This document shows, one piece after another, positions 23,658 through 31,845 of a stretch of DNA of 39,564 bases; the stretch's first letter is position 1, and every line of letters starts with the position of its first letter. The position numbers were made by a program, and so were the translations under genes. Origin of the DNA: JAVBUY01 sp031552735 (GTDB lineage Bacteria; Bacillota; Clostridia; Christensenellales; Aristaeellaceae); the NCBI GenBank assembly GCA_031552735.1, contig JAVBMF010000078.1:1-39564 (forward strand). The letters are read 5' to 3'. The notes under the pieces are model-generated. The model was not told the DNA's origin. It ran no database searches and saw nothing but the letters and a program-made list of their open reading frames with translations.

Positions 23658-24851
23658 TTACGGCTGCATATTATGTTCTAACAGGTAAGCCTCCGCAGCC
23701 TCAATTTGATACCCCCGCAGTGGCCCCCGCTGGTATTCTTTCAGATAGTCATAAATAAACGCGAATACTTCCTGTGTCGTCATGACTTTTGTTTCCTCGG
23801 AGTTAAGAAGCTGATACTCAACCGTGCCAGCTTTTCTCACAATTCCATCAAATTCCTCGGTGTCCTTGAGATAGTGTATGCGGTCTATCGTAGTATCCAA
23901 CGGCAATTTTTTGAAGATGAAACTAATTGCTTCCAAATCTTCATTGCAGAACACTTCTAGCTCGATATTGGCATAATCATCGGTCGCACACTGGACCTTA
24001 ATGCCGTTCCCATAGGTTCTATCAGGGAACTGTATAAACGGATCCGCCTGCAAGTTGGCGGGCACGGTGCCTTTCAAATAATCGTCCAGACTATTCGCGT
24101 CGAGAAACGGTATGATGCAGGGCATCCCATCAAATTCTCTTACCTTTTGATTTTCAGGCGCAAGCAAGGCTTCGCGCGATGTATCTGCGGGCGTCGCTTC
24201 TTTTAGGTATGCTTCGGCTGCCTCCACCAAATGATCCATCAAGGGCTCTTTCTGGTGCTTTTTTAAATAATCATAAATAATTTCAAAGATTTCGATAGGG
24301 GACAATAATTGTATGCCTTGCGTGCCTTGCCAGCCGCCATTTTCAGTTATCTTGACCGGAAACCAAGAGAACCGCTGTTCTCCAGATTGCGTATCAATTG
24401 CAAAATCTATAATGAAATTTTCTTCATAAAAGAACAGGTTTCCGCCAAATTTATGCTTTTCCTCGCCAAATATGCTTGGCGAGTATTTTACATGTGTGTA
24501 TGTATCATCGTAACCGCCATCTGCATACACAATGTACGGGTCTTTTAATAAATCTGCGCACTCTCTTCCCTGCGATAGTTGCAGAAGATACTCCACATGC
24601 ATAAACGGCATAATCGAAGGCATTTCTCCGAGATACGATATTTCCAAATCCTCCGGGGAAAGCGTTGGCTGTGACACGGGTTTGACCGTCGGTTTTTTCG
24701 TGCTTCTAGGCTTCTTTTCCTCTCGTTCCTCTGTCTTCAGTCCAGCTGCTTCGCCATTGGAATTCGCGAGTGCAACATGCGCCATGGAACTGGTTAAAAC
24801 AAGCGTCACCGCAACGATACCTGCCAGCCACTTTTTCGTGTAAGTTTGCAT
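23658..24851 (-). CDS. Secreted protein with two copies of an unknown domain
   Basis: I do not recognise the family. The 397-residue protein has a signal peptide (basic MQTYTKK, then WLAGIVAVTLVL, likely cut after AHVALA). A Lys/Pro/Glu-rich linker with TKKPTVKP follows, then two related halves. Copy 1 (about 75-235) has MPSIMPFMHVEYLL, DPYIVYADGGYDD, EIFEIIYDYLKKHQ and EAAEAYLKE. Copy 2 (about 250-397) has MPCIIPFLDANSLDDYL, DPFIQFPDRTYGN, EVFAFIYDYLKEYQ and EAAEAYLLE. ATG 24851 was chosen because GGAGGCAAATGGG precedes it. The base composition is visibly AT-richer than the flanks, which may mean recent acquisition. Confidence 0.72.
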   Translation of the reverse strand: MQTYTKKWLAGIVAVTLVLTSSMAHVALANSNGEAAGLKTEEREEKKPRSTKKPTVKPVSQPTLSPEDLEISYLGEMPSIMPFMHVEYLLQLSQGRECADLLKDPYIVYADGGYDDTYTHVKYSPSIFGEEKHKFGGNLFFYEENFIIDFAIDTQSGEQRFSWFPVKITENGGWQGTQGIQLLSPIEIFEIIYDYLKKHQKEPLMDHLVEAAEAYLKEATPADTSREALLAPENQKVREFDGMPCIIPFLDANSLDDYLKGTVPANLQADPFIQFPDRTYGNGIKVQCATDDYANIELEVFCNEDLEAISFIFKKLPLDTTIDRIHYLKDTEEFDGIVRKAGTVEYQLLNSEETKVMTTQEVFAFIYDYLKEYQRGPLRGYQIEAAEAYLLEHNMQP

Positions 24852-25223
24852 CCCATTTGCCTCCGTAATAATTGATGTGCTATTCAAAAATCGCTTCTTT
24901 CTCCGCACCGATTGCGTGCCACCCATCCGCAGTACCATATGAAACGCCAATATTGTAAAGCAAGAGCTTGGCCTGCCCCGCAATAGCCTCCCGATAGGTG
25001 CTTAGGTGACATGATGTAGATGGGTGTGTTGATACCAAGCGTTTTTTGCAAGTTGCGCACAGGCCAGCAACCGCGAACAGTTATCATGATTTTAACAAAT
25101 TATGGCGCACAGGTCAATCTTTTGCTCGATCAAGCGAAAATCCACCTTAGCACGGGATGACCAAAGAAGTTTCACAATACAAAAGCCAGTTCGTAAAACG
25201 AACTGGCTCCATTGGGGTTAGTC
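24852..25223. other. Intergenic gap before the secreted-protein gene
   Basis: No gene is seen. A weak minus-strand TACAAT near 24952 could be a promoter -10 for the secreted-protein gene, but its -35 is poor. The right end holds the rubrerythrin terminator (25181-25207). The remaining sequence shows no clear repeat or RNA structure. Confidence 0.5.
25181..25207 (-). terminator. Terminator of rubrerythrin
   Basis: On the minus strand AGCCAGTTCG and CGAACTGGCT pair around a short loop and run into TTTT, 17 bases after the stop. Confidence 0.9.
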
Positions 25224-25757
25224 TTAGTAATTCGCCGCGTGCACCTCGAAGTAGGCCTGCGGATGCGCGCACACGGGGCAAACCAGCGGCGCTTCCTTGC
25301 CGGTGTGCAGATGGCCACAGTTGCGGCACTCCCACACGATCTGGTCGTCCTTGACGAACACTTTCTTGGCGTTCAGGTTGTCCAGCAGCTTCTGATAGCG
25401 CTCTTCATGCATCTTTTCAATCGCGGCCACTTTCTCAAACAGCGCGGCGATCTTGGCGAAGCCCTCTTCCTTGGCGACCTTGGCAAAGTCGCTGTACATC
25501 TCGGTCCACTCGTAGTGCTCGCCACCGGCTGCGGCGGCTAGGTTGGCGGCGGTGTCGCCCAGCAGACCCAGCTCTTTGAACCACATCTTGGCGTGTTCCT
25601 TCTCATTGTCCGCCGTGTGTGCGAAGAATGCGGAGATCTGCTCCAAACCTTCCTTCTTGGCGACCGAGGCGTAGTAGGTATACTTGTTGCGCGCTTGGGA
25701 CTCTCCGGCAAACGCCGCGAGCAGATTGGCTTCCGTCTTGCTTCCCTTCAGATCCAT
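25224..25757 (-). CDS. rbr: Rubrerythrin
   Basis: This is a peroxide-reducing di-iron protein of anaerobes, in the cytoplasm. The 177-residue protein has an N-terminal ferritin-like four-helix bundle with iron ligands in AGESQARNKY (E19), TADNEKEHA (E52/E54 region and H55) and EKMHEERY. The C-terminal rubredoxin-like site has C144, C147, C160 and C163 (ECRNC, CPVC). ATG 25757 was chosen over ATG 25763 since GGAGG lies 8 bases before the former but only 2 before the latter. It follows perR by 59 bases and is likely on the same transcript, so peroxide should induce it. Confidence 0.96.
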   Translation of the reverse strand: MDLKGSKTEANLLAAFAGESQARNKYTYYASVAKKEGLEQISAFFAHTADNEKEHAKMWFKELGLLGDTAANLAAAAGGEHYEWTEMYSDFAKVAKEEGFAKIAALFEKVAAIEKMHEERYQKLLDNLNAKKVFVKDDQIVWECRNCGHLHTGKEAPLVCPVCAHPQAYFEVHAANY

Positions 25758-25816
25758 TGTCATGCCCTCCTGTTTTGTAATCGTTTGATTCGCCCTGTTG
25801 GGCTGGGATAGCGTCA

Positions 25817-26218
25817 TTATTGCGCAGGCGTTGCGGCGCAGGTTTTGCATAGGCCGGTGTACAGCACCTGACAGCCCTCGACCATCAGCCCCTGCTTTTG
25901 CGCGACGGCCTGCACGGCCTCAAGCGCGACGCCCGCATCCACATGCAGGTCGGACACCGCGCCGCACAGGCGACATTGCAGGTGATCGTGCGGGGCAATG
26001 ACCCCGTCGTAGCGATCCGGGCCAGCCGCTCCGCGTACACGGATGCTGTCCCCCTGCTCTTCCAACTGCGCCAGGTTCCGGTAGACCGTGCCTAGGCTCA
26101 GGTTTGGGTGCTCCTGCCGGAGCTGCTGATACAGCATTTCGGCTGTGGGGTGATCGTAGCGTGCGCGCAACGCCTCAATGATAGCGGCTCGCTGCCGACT
26201 AAAGCGGATGGCGTGCAT
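25817..26218 (-). CDS. perR: Fur-family peroxide repressor, PerR-like
   Basis: This metal-dependent repressor has 133 residues. The winged helix lies at about 5-75 (TAEMLYQQL, SLGTVYRNLAQLEE). Ligand spacing fits PerR of Bacillus subtilis exactly: H23, D71, H77, H79 and D90 correspond to H37, D85, H91, H93 and D104, and Asp (not Glu) at the second position favours PerR over Fur. Two CxxC pairs (C82/C85, C124/C127) form the structural zinc site. AAGGGG precedes ATG 26218. It heads an operon with rubrerythrin, and a Fur/PerR-like box overlaps its promoter region, implying autoregulation. Confidence 0.92.
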   Translation of the reverse strand: MHAIRFSRQRAAIIEALRARYDHPTAEMLYQQLRQEHPNLSLGTVYRNLAQLEEQGDSIRVRGAAGPDRYDGVIAPHDHLQCRLCGAVSDLHVDAGVALEAVQAVAQKQGLMVEGCQVLYTGLCKTCAATPAQ

Positions 26219-26248
26219 GGCAGTTCCCCTTCTCTCTAGTTTGCAATC

Positions 26249-26264
26249 AATAAAGATTATCATT
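26249..26264 (-). promoter_or_regulatory. Fur/PerR-like operator of perR-rbr
   Basis: On the minus strand AATGATAATCTTTATT is an imperfect inverted repeat resembling the TTATAATnATTATAA PerR box. It lies directly downstream of the -10, where a bound repressor would block transcription. Confidence 0.6.
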
Positions 26265-26293
26265 ATTTTATGCGATGCCCGGATATTTGTCAA
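26265..26293 (-). promoter_or_regulatory. Promoter of perR-rbr
   Basis: On the minus strand TTGACA (26293-26288), a 17-base spacer and TAAAAT (26270-26265) form a strong promoter about 47 bases before perR. Confidence 0.85.
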
Positions 26294-26337
26294 CCCCTGT
26301 CCGTGCATTTTCCAATTTTGATACATCTTGCATCGCC

Positions 26338-26366
26338 GCCACAGAAAGGGTATCATAATAGTTGCT
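26338..26366 (+). promoter_or_regulatory. Promoter of the alcohol dehydrogenase operon
   Basis: TTGCAT (26338-26343), a 17-base spacer and TATCAT (26361-26366) lie 31 bases before the start codon. The promoter is divergent from perR-rbr. Confidence 0.65.
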
Positions 26367-26397
26367 TGCGCTACTATCCCCAAGGAGGTTCTATTGT

Positions 26398-27573
26398 ATG
26401 CTAAACTTTACCTTTTGCACGCCAACGCAATTCGTATTTGGCAAGGACACGGAAAATCAGGTCGGCGCACTGGTGCGCGCGCATGGCGGCACAAAGGCGC
26501 TGGTGCATTATGGCGGCGGCTCGGTCATCCGCAGCGGTCTGAAGGATCGCGTGTGCGCATCGCTGGACAAGGAGGGTATCCCCTATGTGTTGCTGGGCGG
26601 CGCGCAGCCCAATCCGCGCAGCGGTTTGGTGTATGAAGGCATCGACCTGTGCCGCAAGGAGGGCATCGACTTCGTGCTGGCCATCGGCGGCGGCAGCGCC
26701 ATTGATTCGTCGAAGGCCATCGCGCTGGGTGTTCCCTACGAAGGCGATTTCTGGGACTTCTTCGCTGGAAAAGCCAACGCACAGATCGCCCTGCCGGTTG
26801 GCGTGGTGCTGACCATTTCGGCAGCCGGTTCGGAAGGCTCCACCTCGACGGTGATCACGCAGGAAGAGGGCATGTTAAAGCGCGGCTACAATACCGAGCT
26901 GAACCGCCCGCGCTTCTCGGTGCTCAATCCGGAGCTGCTGTACACACTGCCGCCCTATCAGATTGCCTGCGGCGTTGCCGACATGATGGCGCATATCTTC
27001 GAGCGCTATTTCACCAACACGCCGGATGTCGATCTGACCGACCGGCTCAGCGAGGCACTGCTGACGGCCATTGTGCACGCCGCGCCAACCGCGATCGCAA
27101 CCCCCACCGATTATGAGGCGCAAGCCGAGCTGATGTGGGCCGGCATGCTGGCACACAACAATTTGGTGGGCGTTGACCGGGAGCATGACTGGGCATCGCA
27201 CAATATCGAGCACGAGCTGTCCGCGCTGTACGATGTGGCGCACGGCGCCGGGCTTGCGGTGGTGTTTCCCGCGTGGATGCGCTATCAGCTCGACCATAAC
27301 CCGATGCGCTTTGCGCAATTGGCGGTTCGCGTATGGGGCTGCGACATGGATTACGCGCACCCGGAAAGAACCGGCGCGGAGGGTATCCGTCGCTGCAAGG
27401 CTTTCTGGTCGTCGCTGGGCCTGCCAGTCACCTTTGCGGAGCTGGGCGCTAAGCAAGCAGATATCCCGGCGCTGGCCGCCAAGGTCGCGAGAAATCCGCA
27501 GGGAACCTGTGGCGCGTTCCGTCCGCTGGATACGAAGGCCATCGAGGACATTCTGCGCCTAGCATGCGAATGA
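26398..27573 (+). CDS. Iron-containing alcohol dehydrogenase (butanol dehydrogenase type)
   Basis: This cytoplasmic NAD(P)H-dependent dehydrogenase has 391 residues and belongs to the BdhA/YqhD branch. Seen are YGGGSVIRSGL at the N-terminus, the cofactor loop IGGGSAIDSSKAIA, and TISAAGSEGSTSTVIT. The metal ligands lie in GVADMMAHIFERY (Asp and His) and YDVAHGAGLAVVFPAWM (His), with another His in the stretch WASHNIEHEL. It likely reduces aldehydes formed in fermentation; the real substrate cannot be told. AAGGAGG precedes ATG 26398. It overlaps the next gene by 10 bases. Confidence 0.92.
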   Translation: MLNFTFCTPTQFVFGKDTENQVGALVRAHGGTKALVHYGGGSVIRSGLKDRVCASLDKEGIPYVLLGGAQPNPRSGLVYEGIDLCRKEGIDFVLAIGGGSAIDSSKAIALGVPYEGDFWDFFAGKANAQIALPVGVVLTISAAGSEGSTSTVITQEEGMLKRGYNTELNRPRFSVLNPELLYTLPPYQIACGVADMMAHIFERYFTNTPDVDLTDRLSEALLTAIVHAAPTAIATPTDYEAQAELMWAGMLAHNNLVGVDREHDWASHNIEHELSALYDVAHGAGLAVVFPAWMRYQLDHNPMRFAQLAVRVWGCDMDYAHPERTGAEGIRRCKAFWSSLGLPVTFAELGAKQADIPALAAKVARNPQGTCGAFRPLDTKAIEDILRLACE

Positions 27574-28211
27574 CAACACTCTGGCTGGCGCGACACAGCG
27601 AAACAACGTGGAACACCGAAAAGCGCATGCAGGGGCGCGGGGATTCCCCGCTGACCGCGCACGGCATCGCGCTGGCCGACGCGCTGGGGCGGCACGTCGC
27701 CAACTGCCCGCCCTATGCGCTGCTCTCTAGCCCCCAGGGTCGGGCGATGCACACCGCACGCATCGTTGCACGGCATGTGCCGCTTGATATCGTCGAGCAA
27801 CCCGCGCTGATGGAGATTGCTTTGGGCCCGCTGGAAGGACTTACGCGTGAACAGGCGTTAGCGGTCTATCCAGCGTTTTCCGCTTTTCGCGACGAACCCG
27901 AACGCTATGTGCCGCTGGACGGTGGCGAGACTTTCGCGCAGGTGGCGGCGCGCGTGTCGACCTGGTTGGATGAACTGCCCACACGATATCCCGGCCAAAC
28001 TGTGCTAGGCATCACGCACGCGCTGACATTGCTTGCGATCTGCTCCATCGTAAATAAGCATACAATCCATGCCCTGTGGGATGAACCGCATGCATCATCC
28101 TGCGCGCTGTTCCGCTTTGCGTGGGATGAAGCGAACGGATGGCGCTTGGAACGCCCGGGCGACACATCGTTTTTACGCGACTTACCGACACGCGGCGCGA
28201 CCATTGATTAA
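27564..28211 (+). CDS. Histidine phosphatase (phosphoglycerate mutase-like)
   Basis: This 215-residue enzyme is of the histidine phosphatase superfamily. R10-H11 carries the phospho-acceptor His in ARHSETTWN, where the usual Gly of RHGET is Ser. Further marks are GRGDSPLTAHG, SSPQGRAMHTA, the acid in LGPLEGLT, and the second His in GITHALTLL, which replaces the usual SHGG. Substrates in this family range from sugar phosphates to nucleotides, so no specific role is given. Its ATG overlaps the stop of the alcohol dehydrogenase, so it is translated with it. Confidence 0.88.
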   Translation: MRMTTLWLARHSETTWNTEKRMQGRGDSPLTAHGIALADALGRHVANCPPYALLSSPQGRAMHTARIVARHVPLDIVEQPALMEIALGPLEGLTREQALAVYPAFSAFRDEPERYVPLDGGETFAQVAARVSTWLDELPTRYPGQTVLGITHALTLLAICSIVNKHTIHALWDEPHASSCALFRFAWDEANGWRLERPGDTSFLRDLPTRGATID

Positions 28212-28232
28212 AAGAAAACGGAGGGTTTTCCC

Positions 28233-28520
28233 ATGATTCGTCACATCGTGTTCTTCTGGCTCAAGGACAAGAGCGAGCAAAACATCACCACCACCGCCGA
28301 CAAGCTGTGCAGCATGCGCGGCAAGATTCCCGGCATGGTGGAACTGGAGGTCGGCGTGGACTTTCTGCGCAGCGACCGCAGCTGCGACATTGCGCTGACC
28401 ACGCTGTTTGAAACCCGCGAGGCGCTGGATGCCTACCGCACGCACCCGGTGCATCTGCCGGTGCAGGCGCACATGCATGCGGTACGCGAATCCTCCGCAG
28501 CGGCGGACTACGAAGTGTAA
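28233..28520 (+). CDS. Dabb-family stress-responsive small protein
   Basis: The 95-residue protein fits the Dabb (dimeric alpha-beta barrel) family: MIRHIVFFWLKD at the start, IPGMVELEVGVDF, ALTTLFETREALDAYRTHPVH and VRESSAAADYEV at the end. Members form dimers and are of poorly known function. GGAGG lies 7 bases before the ATG. It sits 21 bases behind the phosphatase and ends the three-gene operon. Confidence 0.9.
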   Translation: MIRHIVFFWLKDKSEQNITTTADKLCSMRGKIPGMVELEVGVDFLRSDRSCDIALTTLFETREALDAYRTHPVHLPVQAHMHAVRESSAAADYEV

Positions 28521-28532
28521 CGCGCACAAAAA

Positions 28533-28559
28533 CAGAGAGCCTCGAAAGAGGCTCTCTGT
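28533..28559. terminator. Bidirectional terminator after the Dabb gene and the lipoprotein gene
   Basis: CAGAGAGCCTC/GAGGCTCTCTG with a short AAA loop separates two convergent genes. It gives T5 on the minus strand and GTTGTTT on the plus strand. Confidence 0.88.
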
Positions 28560-28582
28560 TGTTTCATCCCTTGTCGCTGCGC

Positions 28583-30157
28583 CTATGGCATCACGGTCAG
28601 CTCGAATAGCTGATAATTGGTCGTGAGGCCGATTTGCACCAGGATGCGATTGCACGCGCCCCAGCGCAGCCCCTGCACTCGCCATGGTTGCGCGCTGTTG
28701 TACAGACCGAACAAATCCTTTTCTTCCAGCCCCAGCAGAGAAATATCCACCTGGCCGCAAGCATCGGTTTGCCGATCCAGCATATACAGCGCGTTTCGCC
28801 CGCCTTGCGCCCGGGCGTGCGACAGCAAGACAAACCTGCCATCGGCAAAGGTCGCGGCATTTTTTACCAGCATAGGCGTTGTGTCGGTCATCGGTTCAAA
28901 GGAAGTGCGAAAATCTGCCAGCATCTGGGCGGCGTCGGCACGCTCCAGCCTTGACGCGGCCGGTTGATCCGGGTGGATCCGCCACAGCTTGGCGCACTGC
29001 TCCAGCGCCTGCTCCCGCGTGGCATCCAGCGACACTTCCGCAATGCCCATCAGCATCCTGTACTTCATGCCCTCGGGGCCAACGGTGGGATCAAACCGGA
29101 GAAGCGCCTTTCCCCCGGAAGCATCCAGCAAACGATAGGCGCACACGCTTTGCGGCGCGCTGTCGGCGGTATATACATTGGCCGCCAATTCCGTTGCCTC
29201 GCCCTTTCGCGGCCGAATGATCAACCCACTGCCCCGCTGCTGCTCACTTCGCGTATCCCAGTAGCTCATGATGAACCCGCGCGCTGTCAAGACGATCGCA
29301 GGATCGGTAGGCGTCGCGCTGCCATCGTACGTCAACACGGTGCGCGTTGCGCCGGTCTTGATATCATAGCTGCGCAATTCGTTTTGCATCACCGGTGTAT
29401 TGGAGACAGCATACATTTCGTAATAGAGCAAGGTCTCGTTCTGCGGGTCAAACACGGCGCGGACCGGCATTCCCTTGAAGTCTACAATGCTGGACATTGC
29501 GGGCATCTCCACGATCGGTTGTATCGTACCCGCGCCCACATCAATCAGCAACAGGTTCTGATCCAGCACAAGACCCTTTGTCGCCGCCTCCGGATACGCA
29601 AGCGCGATATATTGCCCGCTGCGCGACCAAACGATATGGGGTTCCTCCGGATTTCGTATGTTCGCGGCCAGGGCGCGCGTATTATCTTCCGTGCATGCCT
29701 CGCCCGGCGCGACAGCGCGCAATGCCTGCGCCGTGTCGTCCCACACACCCAGCAGGCTGGCCGACAAGCGCAGCAAAAACTTTGTGCCATCCGGTGACAT
29801 GCTGATGATTGGCAAGCCGTCCTTCTGCCCGATGGAAACGTACAGTATGCCGGAGGCATCGCGCTGCCACGCCCCCTGTTTATACATCACGGCCTCTGTG
29901 TACAGCGCCCCGCCGTTGCTCCCCAGCCGAGTAGCCGCATTGCCGACACGCATCAACTCATCGCGGAATTTTTTCTCCTCAATTCTGACGGAAAGCGTCA
30001 GCGGCTTCAATTGCAGCTTGTCCGCGGCCAACGCCTGCGCAAAGTTTGCGGGCGTCACGCTGGAGATGGGACTGACGGGCTCGGCGGGTTTCGCACCGCA
30101 GGCAGCCAGCGTCAGGATAAGCGCGAGGCACATCACCAACAACACACTTTTCTTCAT
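28583..30157 (-). CDS. Lipoprotein with beta-propeller-like repeats, function unknown
   Basis: The 524-residue protein begins MKKSVLLVMCLALILTLAAC, a signal peptide with lipobox Cys20. The rest looks like a secreted beta-propeller: short repeats of the type ISMSPDGTKFLLRL and IVWSRSGQYIALAYPE, and further strands such as NLLLIDVGAGTI and LRSYDIKTGATRTVLTYDG. No catalytic motif is seen. GGGAGC lies 6 bases before ATG 30157. It is the last gene of a minus-strand group with a CHAP amidase and an AlkD-like gene. The link between them is unclear. Confidence 0.75.
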   Translation of the reverse strand: MKKSVLLVMCLALILTLAACGAKPAEPVSPISSVTPANFAQALAADKLQLKPLTLSVRIEEKKFRDELMRVGNAATRLGSNGGALYTEAVMYKQGAWQRDASGILYVSIGQKDGLPIISMSPDGTKFLLRLSASLLGVWDDTAQALRAVAPGEACTEDNTRALAANIRNPEEPHIVWSRSGQYIALAYPEAATKGLVLDQNLLLIDVGAGTIQPIVEMPAMSSIVDFKGMPVRAVFDPQNETLLYYEMYAVSNTPVMQNELRSYDIKTGATRTVLTYDGSATPTDPAIVLTARGFIMSYWDTRSEQQRGSGLIIRPRKGEATELAANVYTADSAPQSVCAYRLLDASGGKALLRFDPTVGPEGMKYRMLMGIAEVSLDATREQALEQCAKLWRIHPDQPAASRLERADAAQMLADFRTSFEPMTDTTPMLVKNAATFADGRFVLLSHARAQGGRNALYMLDRQTDACGQVDISLLGLEEKDLFGLYNSAQPWRVQGLRWGACNRILVQIGLTTNYQLFELTVMP

Positions 30158-30203
30158 TGGTATGCTCCCTTTCCATTGTTGATAATAGAACAAGGTAGCG
30201 TGC

Positions 30204-31037
30204 TCAGTTCTCCCGCACCGGATACCCCAGCGCAGTCTGCGTCGCCTGATCCGCCAGGCCGGTCTGCTTCAATTTCTCGCTTTTTTGCAGGCGCTTAACC
30301 GCCTCGGCGGTTGCGCCGTCATAACGACCAGAAGGTTCGCCCTTCATGTAACCCGCATCAATCAGCGCCTGCTGGAACCCCGCCACATAGGGTCCCTCGC
30401 AGCCATGCGTAAGCTCCGTGCCCACGGTCATACGCGATACCCCATACGCGCGGATGCTGTCATCGTCGAGGCGGTAGGAAAACCGCTCCACCGTTTCCGT
30501 GCGGTTGCCTTCGATTGTGTGCAGGATGTAGTTGCCCGCCGCGTCCTGCACCACGAAATCCACAATGCCTACGTGGTCGATGCGATTATACTTGTACCAT
30601 TCAAACATGATCAGGTCGCCACGCTGCGGAATATACAGGCTGGCAGACACCGGCGAGCCGTCATCCAAGTACCACTGCTTGCCCCAGCCTTTGATCTCGC
30701 CCTTGACGGTCAGATAGCGGCCGCGCGCGGTGTACCAATTGACATCGGTGATGGCCGCGCCAGCCAGCGGATACAGCGATTCAAGGTTCTTTGTACCCAG
30801 GCGCTGATCCGCCTGATCCACGCACCAGGAGGCAAACTCCGCGCACCATTCGCTCCAGCGGTGGCCAAACCACTCGCCATATTTGGTGCCGCCGCCCGGC
30901 GCCTCGGTATTGCCCAGTTCCTCTGCGGCGATGGCTAATACCTCGTCCACAAACCGCTTGTGCGATGTTTCCGCGCGCGCAGCCGTAGCGCCGATCATGA
31001 GCATGCATGCCAGCATCATGCCAATGCCTCTGCGCAA
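30204..31037 (-). CDS. Secreted CHAP-domain peptidoglycan hydrolase with PG-binding domain
   Basis: This is a likely cell-wall amidase or endopeptidase. The signal peptide (LRRGIGMMLACMLMIGATAARA) leads to a CHAP-type domain with the catalytic Cys in WCAEFASWC (one of the two Cys) and His in DHVGIVDFV, followed by TIEGN. The C-terminal 60 residues (GPYVAGFQQALIDAGYM ... GRYDGATAEAVKRLQ) form a PG_binding_1 domain. The start is chosen as TTG 31037 since GGGGG lies 8 bases upstream; GTG 31043 and ATG 31019 are alternatives. It lies 43 bases behind alkD and 46 bases before a lipoprotein gene. Confidence 0.85.
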   Translation of the reverse strand: MRRGIGMMLACMLMIGATAARAETSHKRFVDEVLAIAAEELGNTEAPGGGTKYGEWFGHRWSEWCAEFASWCVDQADQRLGTKNLESLYPLAGAAITDVNWYTARGRYLTVKGEIKGWGKQWYLDDGSPVSASLYIPQRGDLIMFEWYKYNRIDHVGIVDFVVQDAAGNYILHTIEGNRTETVERFSYRLDDDSIRAYGVSRMTVGTELTHGCEGPYVAGFQQALIDAGYMKGEPSGRYDGATAEAVKRLQKSEKLKQTGLADQATQTALGYPVREN

Positions 31038-31080
31038 CCGCACCGCCCCCTTTTCCTTACACAGTCTTAGATAGAACGAA

Positions 31081-31752
31081 CTAGCAGCGCAATGCCTTGC
31101 GCTTAAAGCCGATTTTGCCCTTGGCGGCAAACTGCTCGATATTTTTCACCGCGTACTCGTCGCCCACAGCGCGCGCAGCCTCCAGCGCCGCGATGTGCAG
31201 CGGCGCATACGACGTGCCAGCGCCAGCCAGGAACCAGCTCATGCCATCCTGCACCACTTCGGACGACGCGGCATATTCGGCGCGCACTTTCTCCAGCAGG
31301 CGCAGAATCTTGTCCTGATCGAACCGGGTGTCCGGGTAGCAGCCCAGCCGCCAGTTGTAGGTTTGATACCCCGCCGACACGCGCAGCGGTTGCCCGCTGG
31401 CAATCCACTTGTCGGCGACGGCCTCGGCGAGCGGCGATTCGGCCAGCACGACCGACACGGTATAGTCGCCGACCATTGCGCAGTTCGCGCCGTCCATCCA
31501 GCGGTCAAAATCGGCCTCAGTCATGTCCTTTGCCGACACAATCATGCCCGCCAGATACATGGCGTCGTAGTTGCCGGTGGCGTACAGCGCGTCGGCCATC
31601 GCCTTGTCGCCCATCAGTGGCTTGGCAATCGGTTTGAGCGCGGTCACGGTCACGCCAAACAGCGGTTCCTTCGCGCCACGGCTCAAATAATTCTTCTTGG
31701 TGCGCTCGTTGCCCGCCTCGGCCAATTGTGCCATCACGGCATCAAGACTCAT
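31081..31752 (-). CDS. AlkD-like DNA alkylation repair protein
   Basis: The 223-residue helical protein belongs to the AlkC/AlkD DNA alkylation repair family: ERTKKNYLSRGAKEPLFGV at the start, YLAGMIVSAKDMTEADFDRWMD, and VGDYTVSVVLAESPLAEA. AlkD proteins are HEAT-repeat glycosylases that remove 3- and 7-alkylpurines; some of this shorter type have no proven activity. AGGAGG lies 9 bases before ATG 31752. It has its own extended -10 promoter and leads a three-gene group. Confidence 0.85.
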   Translation of the reverse strand: MSLDAVMAQLAEAGNERTKKNYLSRGAKEPLFGVTVTALKPIAKPLMGDKAMADALYATGNYDAMYLAGMIVSAKDMTEADFDRWMDGANCAMVGDYTVSVVLAESPLAEAVADKWIASGQPLRVSAGYQTYNWRLGCYPDTRFDQDKILRLLEKVRAEYAASSEVVQDGMSWFLAGAGTSYAPLHIAALEAARAVGDEYAVKNIEQFAAKGKIGFKRKALRC

Positions 31753-31809
31753 ACGCGTGTCCTCCTTTTATATGGGGTCGCGCTGGAAGATATGCCCACT
31801 CTACGCAGT

Positions 31810-31818
31810 AGTATAGCA
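31810..31818 (-). promoter_or_regulatory. Extended -10 promoter of the alkD group
   Basis: TGCTATACT on the minus strand (31818-31810) lies 58 bases before the alkD-like gene. No good -35 is seen. Confidence 0.6.
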
Positions 31819-31845
31819 CAGGTTGTCCTTTTTGTGGGGGGTGAT

